Shown here: positions 31,670-42,800 of the stretch, piece by piece
How positions within the stretch are numbered: position 1 is the stretch's first letter
Layout of the letters: each line of letters begins with the position of its first letter
NCBI RefSeq assembly: GCF_030272615.1
Contig: NC_081407.1
Coordinates: 151,861,048-151,925,047 of the forward strand
DNA length: 64,000 nt
Source: Cryptomeria japonica
Taxonomy: Eukaryota; Streptophyta; Pinopsida; Cupressales; Cupressaceae
Direction: 5' to 3'
Translations under genes and position numbers: made by a program
The notes under the pieces: model-generated
Told to the model about the DNA's origin: nothing
Seen by the model: the letters and a program-made list of their open reading frames with translations, nothing else
Databases searched by the model: none

Positions 31670-34600
31670 TTGTTTTATCATGGAATGTGAGGGGCTTGAA
31701 TAGTGGCCCTAGACAAAAAGTTGTTCGAGAGTTGATAAGGAGTCATTCTCCCAATATCCTATTTTTGAAGGAGACAAAACTTTCCGTGGAAAGTATGATG
31801 GATCTGTTGCCAAAGCTATGGGGGAGATGCTAGTGTCAGTGTATTGGGGCTATGGGCTCCTCGAGAGGGGTGGCCTGTCTTTGGAACCCTTTAAGGATTT
31901 TCCCTATCTGGTGGGTGGCCTCCAGATCTTTGTTATTCGGGGTTGTCTCTAGTCTTGAGACTGGGGAATATATCTTGTTTACTAACATCTATGCCCCCAC
32001 TGATCTTTAGGGTAAACAAAACTTATGGTCCCATATTTCTTGTATGCAAAGGTTGGTTCCTTTTTCATCCTTGGATTATGGCGGGCGATTTCAATGCCAT
32101 CCTTGAGTTGAGTGAGAAGATGGGGGGTGTTATGCAATTGGAACCTTCGTCTTTCCTTTTCGGGATAATATAGCATCATTGCATCTTGTTGACATTAAGC
32201 CTAGTAATTGTCTATTCACCTAGAACAATAGGAGGGTAGGGGAGTATTGGATTGCAGAAAGGTTGGAACATTTTCTGGTTTCTGGTTTTTGGATTGGTGG
32301 GGAGTGGTCCACAAGCTCTGAGATTCTTGACTGAAGAGGGTCCAACCACTAGCCCATCAAGATGGTTTCTTCTTCTTCTCAGGTCGCTCACTCTCCTTCA
32401 TTCAAAATCCAACTTATGTGGCTTCAAGATCCTACTTTGAAAACCCTTGTAGCAGAGTGGTGGAGGAAAGGGAGGCCTGCCTTTGGCACTGCTATGTACA
32501 CTTTTGCCAAGTAGCTGCAATTTGTTAAGTTTCAGCTTAAACAGTGGAACTGTCAGGGTTTCGGGAATATTTTTCATGCTAAGAAAGTTACTCAGATAGT
32601 GTTGAATGGTATCACCAGTGACATCAGAGAGCATGATTTGTCTGAAGCCTTGCTTAGGGAGGAAGACAGGGCTGTCAAGGCTTTAAAGGAATGGGAGCTT
32701 AGGGAAGAAATATACTGGAAACAAAGAGCTCGTATTGATTGGCTTCAAGAGGGGGATAAGAACACTACCTTCTTCTTCAACTCAGTGAAAGCAAGAAGAC
32801 ATGGAAATGCCATTTCGGTTCTAGTCAATGATAGAGGTGAGCAGCTTTTATCCTTGTAGGAGATCTCCAGGGAGTCTTTACATTATTTCTGGTCCCTCTT
32901 CAAGGAGGATTCTCAGGGGGAATCGGTGGAGGAGAATCAAGTTCTCAATTGCATCCCTTCTCTAGTTACTAGGGAGATGAATGAGAAAATTATGAGTCCC
33001 ATTTCGCTGGAAGAACTAGAGAGGATTATTTTTCACATGAGAAAGGGAAAGGCTCCTGGACCGGATGGGTTCCCGGTTGAATTCTTTCAAGATTTCTGGG
33101 ATATTATCAAACTGGATTTATGGGAAGTAGTTAAGGAGTCCCAGAGGAATAAGCAAATGATTCGAGCTTTGAATGCAACTTTCATTGCACTTATCCCCAA
33201 GTGCGATGGGGCTGACCAGTTAGGCCAATTCTGACCTATCTCTCTCTGCAATGTGATTTACAAGATCATCTCTAAGCTGATAGCGGATAGGTTGAAAAAG
33301 TGTCTGGGGGATGTTATCTCTAAGGAGTAGAGTGAGTTTGTGGAAGGGCGCCAAATCCTGGATGGGGTGGTCATTGCTACGGAGACCATTCACTTTATGG
33401 CAACTTTCAAGGAAAAAGCTATGTTTATTAAGCTGGATATGGCTAAGGCTTACGATAGAGCTCGTTGGTCCTTCCTCTAGAAGATTCTCAGGGCGTTTGG
33501 CTTTGCTGATGAATGGATCCAATGGGCTATGAGTTGTGTTACGTCTACCTCTTTCTCAGTGCTAATCAATGGAGATCATACTAAGTTGTTTGGTGCTTCT
33601 AGGGGTCTTTGCCAGGGGGACCCCATATCCCCTTACTTATTCATTCTTCTGGTTGAGGGTTTGGGGAGGTTGATTAAGCATAATGTGGGTCTGGGTTTTA
33701 TTCAGGGATGGAGTTCGGGTAATGACTTGCAGCTGCAGTCTCATTTGCAATTTGTTGATGACATGACCCTGATGGGACTTGCTCGGATCAGAGAGGCCAC
33801 TAATCTGAGAAAGGTTTTGGATGTTTATCTTGCAGCTTCGGACCAACTGATCAATGAGGATAAATCTTCTATCATCTTCTTCAACACTCTTGGTACTATT
33901 AAAAGGAGGATTGCTCTTATCTTGAGATTCCAAGTTGGCTCATTGCCCTTGACTTATTTGGGTATTCCTATTTCTCCTGGTAACCCTCCTAGGGAATCTT
34001 GGCAAGGTATCTTGGATAAATTCCACACGGAGGTTGGTCACTGGACAAATAGATGGTTATCCTTTGCTGGGAGGGTTCAGCCAATTCAGTCAGTGGTTCA
34101 GGCTCTTCTGATTTATCAATGTATGCTTCAAGTGGCTCCTAAGTGGTTCTTGAAGGGATTGGACTCTCTAGCAAGGCAATTCTTATGGGCAGACAATCTT
34201 TCCTCTTCCAAATGGAGTCTTGTCAATTGGGATTTGGTCTGTAGCCCGAAGTAGTCAAGGGGGGCTTGGTTTAAGGCAGTCTATTTTATTTGGGGAGGCT
34301 CTGGTAGCTAAATTGTACTGGAGGTGGTGTGCTGAGCAGGATTGTGGCAGGGCTAGGATTTTGGCCTACAAATATATGCATAGGATCCTGATGGAGGAAA
34401 TTTCAAGATATCCACTTGAGGGAAAAGGCTCAATGATTTGGATTACTCTTAAGAAGGGGGCTTCTCTAATTAAGGAAGGTCTCTTTTGGATTTGCAGGAG
34501 GGGGGAAGAGGTCCTATTCTGGAACGACTCTTGGGATGGTTACCCCCCCATCCTGGACCATTTTCCTAACATTGCGAATCTTTTCCAAAGGTTTCTAGAG

Positions 34601-35915
34601 GCAGGGTGCTCTAGGGTGAGTGACTTCAAGGCTGTGTATAGGCATGGGCAGCTGGAGATGGAGCGATGGAAGACTCCTAATGAGTGGTCAGTTGCTAGGA
34701 TGGAGGAATAGTGTGTTGAGTTGCATGGCATTCTAGTGAATAGACACTATAGTTCACTCAAGGGTAGGGATGGACTTGCTTGGTTTCTAAAACCTAAGGG
34801 CATCTTTACTGTGGCTAGTGGATACTGGGAACTATTGAACCGAAGACTTGAGGGTAGTGAGGTGCTCTGGTGGAAATAGGTGTGGAATAATTTTTCTTGG
34901 CCGAAGTGTAACTGCTTCGCTTGGAATTTGGCTTTGAACAGATGCCTAACTTGGAACAATATTCACAAGCGGGGATTTTTGGGTCCTTCCATTTGTCCCT
35001 TGTGTGGTAAAGGGGAGGAAGACTCCTCACACCTATTCTTCAGATGCCCCATTCTCTATGCTTATTTGGCACTATTGGTGGGGGGTGTGGAAGCATTCTT
35101 GTGTTCACGCAGATTCTCTAGTGGAGTTTTGGAGTAGTTTGGGCATACCTCCCATCTTCTCCTCCTTCCTCCAGACTATCTGGTATATTGGGCCCATTTT
35201 CATACTGTGGCAAATCTGGCTTGAGAGGAACAAGAGGATCTATTGTGAGGTCAGACTTGTAGTTCAACAAGTGTGGAATAGAATCATTGTTATGATTCAG
35301 GAGACGGTGGAAGCTAAATGTGAGGTGCATCTTCATCTGAATAGAGATGAGGTGGATATTGTGAGTAGGTTGGGATTGCAGGATTTGTCTCCTACCTCTA
35401 CTTGTGTTAGGAGAGGTAGACGTACTATGAAGAAGGTTCAAAGGGTGGGAAGATGGATGCCTCCTCAGGATGAGTTTATCAAGAATAATATCGGTGGCTC
35501 CTCTAGGGGTAACCCAGGCTCTGTTGGGGTTGGTAGTGTTGGTAGGGATCCTATGGGGGAAGTGGTCTTCTTCTTTTTGGTGCATAAAGGGCAGCATTCT
35601 AATAATTTTATGGAGGGTTTTGCAATTCTCTATGCCTTAGAGCGTGCTTGGGAGTTGGGTCGAAGGAAGGTTATCTGTGAATCGGATTCACAAATTGTTG
35701 TGAACTTGTTGACAGAGTAGAAGGTGAGTGGGATTCATTGGCAGTTGGCAGAGATTATTCATCAAATTCTTCATATTAGCTCATCAATGGAACATGTGTC
35801 TTTCATCCACATTCCTCGTGAGTGGAATAGAGCAGCAGATTGTTTGGCTAAGTGGGCCTCGGAACATGGTAGTGATTGGAAAGTTGAAGGTTGGGAGAAT
35901 CTCTCCTCGGATTAA
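31666..35915 (+). pseudogene. LINE ORF2 (endonuclease, RT, RNase H)
   Basis: ORF2 starts at the ATG 31666-31668, overlapping the ORF1 TGA by four bases (ATGA). In order: endonuclease (MIVLSWNVRGLN, then ETGEYILFTNIYAPT), linker, RT (GKAPGPDGFPVEFF, FIALIPK, FIKLDMAKAYDRARWSFL, GLCQGDPISPYLFIL, catalytic F-V-D-D at 33751-33762, LTYLGIPI), zf-RVT near 34870-35060 (FSWPKCNCFAWNLALNR ... CPLCGKGEEDSSHLFF), and RNase H at 35450-35900 (CESDSQIVVNLL, PREWNRAADCLAKWA). Frame slips lie near 34255 and 35090. Stops include TAG in 'KEQSEF' and TGA in 'RPISLCN'. ORF2 would nick DNA and prime reverse transcription at the target. Confidence 0.94.
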
Positions 35916-36081
35916 TGTCAGGACTTGCAGAAGATTTTTGTTGAGGACATGGATGGGTATGAAACTGGCTGATCTTGGGTTGGGCTTGTGGTTCATTTCT
36001 GGGGCCTTGGGGCCCTAGTTCTCTTTGTAATTCTTGTGTCTGATTTTCAATAAAGTTTTTACCCCTTTAAAAAAATATATA
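35916..36081 (+). terminator. LINE 3' UTR with poly(A) signal and A-rich tail
   Basis: AATAAA lies at about 36048-36053, followed by CCCCTTTAAAAAAATATATA and the target-site duplication. This is the usual 3' end of a plant LINE copy. Confidence 0.85.
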
Positions 36082-36091
36082 TATTCTTCTA

Positions 36092-37080
36092 TTGAATAGT
36101 TAATTTCAAAAGATTGATTTATTTAATTCATTTCATGTCTTTCTATTAATTAATTTAATTGAAACATTTTATTAATTAATTCATCTATAATATTCCTCTA
36201 ATTAATTAAATATTTAATATTTAATTATTCTTCTGATTAATTAATTAAATATCTAAATATTTAATTATTTCCTCCAATCATTTGAATATCCAATATCTAA
36301 TGATTATTCTTCTATCCTATAGTCTCAAGTATTAAATAATTTCTAAATTATTTAAATCCCTTTTCCAACTCACCTTCCATCTCCACTTCATCTTTCCTTT
36401 GCCAACTCATCAATCATGTGGCTAATGATATTAATATTTCTTAAATATTAATTCATCATTTATCTCCAACCTCCAAATTAATGAAATATTGTGTACGTAC
36501 ACATATTTAATAACCTTCTTCTATATTCTCTCCAACATCCCTACATATTAGGAAGGACTTGAGTCCACTTGTCCTCTCATGCCTAAATTTTCTCCAACCA
36601 TCCCTAGATTCCTTCAATCAGCAACCTAGTCAAGGTGAGATGAGTGACACTTATCTTCTCCTTCCCCTTTTCTCCCAACCTTCACATTTGCTCATAGCCA
36701 TCCAAATCTGCAGATCTGGTCATGACTGTTGATCTGGGCCACATCAACTGATCCTCTCAAAGTCTATAAAATTAGGAGTTTGAGTTGAGAAAGAGTTAGT
36801 CTTCAAGTAAGTTTTCAAGCTAATCATTTCTGAAAACTTATGTATCCGTGAGTTTTAATCTTGAAGCAATTTAGCATAATCATTTGGCATAATCATTTTG
36901 CATTGCATATCATAGTATCAATTAACTATCAGTTATCAGTCCATTCTTCATATGCCATCTTGGAAGTTATCAGTGCTTGTCTGAGAGCACACCATCTACA
37001 ACCAGGAATGGTGGAGTTAGGACACAATGAGACTTAAATCATGAAGGTAGTATTTTGATGATGAAATTCAAGTCGACACA
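36092..37080 (+). repeat. Tat 3' LTR, part 2 (after the LINE)
   Basis: Resumes the LTR at TTGAATAGTTAATTTC and runs to GTCGACACA. It repeats the AT-palindrome block (36100-36350) and the TATA box (36765-36772) of the 5' LTR with few differences. CTAAC at 37081-37085 closes the target-site duplication. Confidence 0.95.
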
Positions 37081-37085
37081 CTAAC

Positions 37086-38131
37086 AGAATATGCAAGGTA
37101 TTGATTTGGATCACTAGCATAAATTTGTTGTTGTTGTGGTTGTTTATTGTTAGGATTTGCAATGGGGTGAGCTGGAAATTGAGTTGTCTTAGGCGGGGTA
37201 GTAGTATTTTCATTAGGTGGAGGCATTAGGGTCTGCTATTGAGGTTGTTGAGGAGGCTATTGGAAACTAGAGGACTGATTTTCCCATTTTTGTCCTCCTC
37301 TCCACTGAGGTGTTTGTTGCCAATTTCCTTGAGGTGGCTACCAATTTCCTTGATTTTGCTGCCAAGGAGGAGGGGGATTTTGGTGATTGGTCCATGCATT
37401 TTGGGAATTATTCCAGTGTTGCTGAGGAAAATTCCCATAATAGGGAGGATATTGATTTTTCCATTGATTACTAGAATTATATGAATTTGAATAAGGACTA
37501 CTAAAGGATAAAGGATCAAGTGGCATACCTTGTCGTGGAGCCCATGGTCTTCTTTGAGCTACATAAAATATTTGGTCCTCTTCTCTTTCAATAGGTTTGA
37601 ATTCTAATGAAGCATGATGGTTTTCAATATTCGATATTGTCTTACATCTGCAGTCTCTTTCCTTCTACCTACAGTGAGGCAAATATTCAGTTAGGATTGC
37701 CTCTACTTGCTCATGCTTCCTTTTTGCCTGAAGTTTGTCTAGTTGTGTGGCCATGTTATTTATAATATCTTTCTTGAAGTCAAACCGTAAGTGAGTAATC
37801 TCCATCCTTGAAACTCCATTGGAATATTTTCCTTTGGTAACTTGATATCCTCTTCCCTTTTTCACAACTACTCGAGAGTGGTTCTGACATATCTTCTTTA
37901 GATCTTCCCAAGATACTTGAGAGATGTCTCCCCTCCTATCAGGTCCAGAGCTTCAATGCAGTCCTCACTTATTCCTTTGAGAAAAAGAAACTTTTGAGAT
38001 TCTTCATTAAGAGTATAATTTGAGTTTTTCTTTAGACAGAACAAGAACCTTGGAATATAGTCTTCCAAATTTTCATCATCTTTTTGCTACATCCTAAAGA
38101 TGTCATCTCCCTTATTACCACTTCTGCAATA
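37086..38131 (-). pseudogene. Athila gag, middle part
   Basis: Minus-strand reading from 38131 downwards: DENLEDYIPRFLFCLKKN, a FLFLKGISEDCIEALDLIG block, then IINNMATQLDKLQAKRKHEQ and a Pro/Gln/Asn-rich tail (WNNSQNAWTNHQNPPPPWQQ) near 37338-37470. This is the second half of the Retrotrans_gag domain and its flexible tail. Stops include a TAG in 'RMQQKDE' and several near 37870. It joins 53274 on the 5' side and 13826 on the 3' side when the copia B and Tat insertions are removed. Confidence 0.88.
38127..38131. repeat. Target-site duplication CAATA, left copy (copia B)
   Basis: CAATA precedes the TGTTGGCATTATG LTR start; the second copy is at 53269-53273. Confidence 0.95.
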
Positions 38132-39736
38132 TGTTGGCATTATGTGAACTGGCATTAAGACATAATGATATTGTATGTTGTCATTGATGTCAATATGTGA
38201 CATGGTGTGAATCGGCACATGTGATAGGTGAAAAGAGAGAGGAACCGACACATGTATGAACCGGTTTATATTCCAAAGTGAAGCGGCATATTTGTTCAAG
38301 ATGAACTGGCATGCAGTTATGGGAACCGGCACATGGAAGCATTGTGTTACTACCGGTTGGTAGGTAGTTTCCACTTCAAGATTTCCGGTTGGAGTATCTC
38401 AAGCCTGTGTGACTCAATCAGTGATTTTTGTGTGATGAGTTAGCAATATAATGGAGAATAGATCATGTTGCCACGTAAGCTCTATGCGCATGAAGGATCT
38501 TGCATGAAGAAGACTATTCCTATCTACCTCAGGAATGTGTGAAGTCTATCAAACAGTGATAACGCGTGATGGGTTATCAGCCGCCATGAAACTAGTGGAA
38601 AATGGACGATGGAGAATGTCTTAAGATCGATTCAAGATTGTTGCATTTCATGCAGTATGATTCAACGGTCAGGATTGAACCGATTGAATTTCTTAACCTA
38701 ACAGGTTTAGGGTTTAGGCTTTTTGCTATCGACCTGTCTATTTCCTATAAGGTCGATGTTGTGTTTCTTTCTAAGGTTACTGGAAAAAGTTGTGAATGTG
38801 TATCCAAGGGAAGTGATACATGATTCTTGCCAGACCAAAGGAGAGAGGAGATACCTGCAAAGTGAATGTGTAGAAGGAAAAGAGGAGCCAAAATGGATGT
38901 GTATTAGCATTAAGTGTGGTTAACAGATCATTGTAATTCCTGTAGATCTCTAACCACTTCAACAGTTGTGAAATCCCTTAACAGGGTAGCCTTAACTAGG
39001 CTTGATGCAAAATACCCTCACAGGGTAGCTTTAACCGGCTTGATTCAAATCCCTTAACAGGGTAACTCGAAGTTAATGAGTTCTGAGAAGCTATAGAGCT
39101 CTGGAGATCCTTTAGCTATTGAGTTCTTGAAATCCTCTAACAAGGTAACCCTACCGGGTTTAACCCTTAACTGGGTATTATAGCCATCCCTTAACCGAGT
39201 GATCCCTAACAAGATTGGTTCCTAGCAGAACCTATTGTAATGTCTTTAACCGGACAAGGCTCCTAATAGAGTGGACTTCAAAAGAGTTCAAAATCAACTT
39301 GTGGGTATTCATCCCCACCGTGGTTTTTCCCAGTTGGGTTTCCACATGAAAAATATGTGTGTCATGTGTAATGCTTTTATCTTGTGACACTTTGTTTTAC
39401 CTGTTGAGTATATGATGGTTCTATGTTTTATGCCTGTCTATAAAACATATTGAACTCACTGTTATGAAGATCTGATGTTAGTTTACCTATTCATGCATGA
39501 GAGTGTAATGGTACTATAGTATTGAGCTAAGAGGAAAGCTTAGTAAGTGACCGGTTTGTAACTGTTTGAGCTATACTGGAGGTTACTGGTTGCACTCTGT
39601 TTCAATCAGTATCCCTGTTTATCAGTCATTTGGAGTATTTGTTGTCAAACTGGTTTTAGACTGTATTTGTGTTTGTACTGATTCACCCCCCCTCTTAGTA
39701 CCGGTTTGGTACTAGTGGTTCATCATTGAGTTATCA
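38132..39736 (+). repeat. Copia B 5' LTR
   Basis: A 1605-bp LTR from TGTTGGCATTATG to GTTATCA. It contains a run of CCCTTAACAGGGTA-type words between 38975 and 39230. The 3' LTR matches it but is split by the gag-only element. Confidence 0.95.
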
Positions 39737-39738
39737 AT

Positions 39739-39750
39739 TGGTATCAAAGC
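39739..39750 (+). promoter_or_regulatory. Primer-binding site of copia B
   Basis: TGGTATCAAAGC, two bases after the LTR, is the initiator-Met type with one mismatch to the TGGTATCAGAGC seen in copia A. Confidence 0.9.
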
Positions 39751-39806
39751 GCCTCCAGGTCCTCTGTGTTGTAAGCTTAACCTCTTGAGGAAAAGATCCT
39801 AGTCAA

Positions 39807-42800
39807 ATGATGAAGAGGGAAGGTCCAAAGTTTAACCAGGAAAACTTCGGTATATGGAAAGATAGGATGAAGATATTCATCAGAAGCATGGGTGTTCAAC
39901 ACTGGAGTTATGTTGAAAATGTATATGTTGTTCCTACTGGTACTTTCACCGATGACCAAAAGAGAGAGATACAAGAAAATGGGCAAGTCATGGAAGCCCT
40001 CATCAGTAGTCTATCTGACATTGAGTTCATTGATGTTCAGGAAAAGGCAAATCCCAAAGAGGTATGGGATGCTCTTGAAAATATCTATGGTGGTGATGAG
40101 CATGTAAAACAGGCTAAGGAAGAAAGCCTAAGAGGGAAGTTTGAAGACATGCGGATGGTTGAAGGTGAGACCATTCAGCAGTATGGAATAAGAATCAAAA
40201 TGGTTGCTGGAGAAATCAAGAGTGCAGGTGGAAAAATAGAAGATTCCATTGTGGTAAGTAAATTCCTGAGATCCCTGTTGTCGATCTATGCAATAAGGGT
40301 CACTGCTATTCAGGAGCTGAGATCAATAGACAAGTCTAAAGTATCCTTGGATGCCATCATAGCCAAGTTAACAGCCTACAAGCTAAATAGTTTTGATGGC
40401 AGTGTTCAAAAGACTGAATTACCATTTAAAGCCTCTACTATACCATCCAGAAAAGGAAAAGAGGCTAGCACTAGTGGGGAACCTAGTCAGAGTAGAGAAA
40501 TGAATGATGAGGAGATTCTGATGGCATTTGAAGCTCTCCTTGCCAGGAAGCTTCCAAAAGGAACTTGTAAATACAAAGGTAAGCTACCTTTGAAATGTTT
40601 TTCTTGTAACAGGATAGGACATATTGCTATAAACTGTCCTAATGGTGATAACAAGGACAAACCAGAAAGGTTCAGGAAATTCAAAGGAGGAAATCGGAGA
40701 AACTATTTTGTGGCAGTTGATGAAGGTGTCACAAATGAGGAATCAAAAGATGAAGAAAATGAAGACATTGTGTTTGTTGTTGTAAAGGAAGATGTGGTTG
40801 ACAAGAAGGCTCTTGTCTCCCGGTTTGATAATTCCAATGAGTGGATCATTGACAATGGTTGTTCTCACCATATGACTGGTGACCGAAGCAAGTTTCTATC
40901 CTTGGAGGAGTATGATGGTGGTGTGGTTTTCTTTGGCAATGATGCACCATGCATGGTCAAAGGTAGAGGGTCCATCTCTCTGAATGGAAAGAGCAGTGCT
41001 AACAATGTGTACTGGGTTGATGGTCTCAGACACAACCTTCTAAGCGTTGCCCAGGTAAATGACAATGGCCTCACTCTGGAATTCAAGAATGGGGTTTGCA
41101 AAATCAATGGAAAAGATGGTAAATTGGTGGCCACTGGCATGCAGACCAAAGGTAACCTATTTCATCTAAATGCAAATGTAAGTACATGTCTTATGGCTAA
41201 GTTTGATGATAGTTGGATATGGCATAGGAGACTCTGCCATGTAAACTTTGATAATATTGTGAAGGCTAGTAATATCAAGGTAGTTAGAGGGTTGTCGGTG
41301 CTAAACAAATCGGATAATACCTTGTGTAGAGAGTGTCAATTGGGGAAAATGTCTTCCTCAACCTTTAAAGGTAAATCTTCCACTACTGACAACTTGCTTG
41401 ATCTTGTGCATACTGATTTGTGTGGTCCTATGAAAACTAGAAGTGTGCAGGGTGATAGGTACTTCATGATCCTCACTGATGACTGCTCAAGAATGATGTG
41501 GGTCACATTCTTGAAAGACAAGTATGAAGCTTTTGGGAAATTCAAAGCTTTTAGAGAATTAGTGGAGAACGAAAGCGGTAAAAGGATCAAGTGTCTAAGA
41601 ACTAATCAAGGAGGGGAATTCACTTCTAGTGAATTCAACAAGTATTGTGAAGAATTTGGCATCAAGAGACAGTTGTCTGCCCCCCAAACTCCATAGCAGA
41701 ATGGCCTAGCAGAGAGGAATAACCGGACTATGGTTGAAGTAGCTAGAACCATGTTGATTCAAGGGAAGGTAGCTCACACCTTTTGGAGAGAAGTGGTGAG
41801 CACTGCAATCTACACTATGAACCGGGTACTCATCAAGAAAGGTAAGGACAAAACTCCTTATGAGTATTGGACCGATAAGACACCTATGGTTAGCTACTTT
41901 AAGGTATTTGGTAGCAAATGTTACATCAAGAGGAGTGAACATCAAGGAAAATTTGAAGCTAAATGTGATGAGGGAATATTTCTAGGATATTCCACCAAGA
42001 GTAAAGCTTTCAAGTGCTACAACAATAGGACTTAGAGAATTATGGAAAGTATCAAAGTAAGAGTTGATGAATCCTCTGAGAAAACTAAGGAAACCTGTAG
42101 TGAGCAAGCTGTAAATGAACTAGTTGCAACCTTCTAGGAACCGGTTGTTAGTCAACCAAGTACTAGTAACAGTGTCCCTGAATTGGTGAATGTTGATATT
42201 GATGAAGATGAGGATGAAGAGGAAAAGCAAGAAGAACCAGTTAAGACCATTCCTCGATATGTCAAGTTGAATCATGATCCTAAGCAGATCATAGGTGATA
42301 AGGATGCAGGAATCTTTACAAGAAGAAATATCAGAGAAAACTCATGTATGATCTCTGAATTTGAGCCTAAATCATTCAAAGAAGCTCATAAAGATGAAGA
42401 CTGGATCAAGGCAATGGAAGAGGAACTTGACCAGATAGAGAAAAATGGTACATGGTCCTTAGTACCCAAACAAGAGCATAAAAATGTCATTGGCACCAAA
42501 TGGGTGTTCAGAAACAAGTTGAATGAGGATGGCATAGTGATTAGGAATAAAGCCATATTGGTGTGCAAAGGACATGCTCAAGAAGAAGGAGAAGACTATG
42601 GAGAAATCTTTGCTCCTGTAGCCAGATTGGAAGGAGTTCGTATGCTTCTTGCATATGCAGCTTTTAAAAGGTTCAAAGTATATCAGATGGATGTAAAATC
42701 TGCATTCCTAAATGGTGTACTTGAAGAGGAGGTATATATAGAGCAACTAGATGGGTTTTCTCTATCTGAAGACAGTGATATGGTGTGCAGGCTACATAAA

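Larger units (their letters stand above)
29860..36081 (+). mobile_element. L1-type LINE inserted in the Tat 3' LTR (TSD TATTCTTCTA)
   Basis: A 6.2-kb non-LTR retrotransposon flanked by TATTCTTCTA (29850-29859 and 36082-36091). It ends with AATAAA and an A-rich tail. It has two ORFs: ORF1 with a DUF4283-like domain and zinc knuckle, and ORF2 with endonuclease, RT, zf-RVT and a C-terminal RNase H. The RNase H places it with plant L1-like LINEs that carry one. It appears full length, with a GC-rich 5' UTR, but both ORFs carry stops and frame slips. Confidence 0.95.
13832..37080 (+). mobile_element. Tat-like Ty3/gypsy element with an antisense accessory gene
   Basis: About 17 kb long without the LINE in its 3' LTR. 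Order: LTR, PBS, 2.2-kb leader, gag, zinc knuckle, protease, G-patch, RT, RNase H, a second RNase H, integrase, then a 5.1-kb 3' region with an antisense plant-mobile-domain gene, PPT and LTR. The extra RNase H after the normal one is the hallmark of the plant Tat lineage (Ogre, Retand and relatives), and antisense accessory ORFs are known in that lineage. It is inserted in Athila gag with TSD CTAAC. All sense ORFs are broken. Confidence 0.93.
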
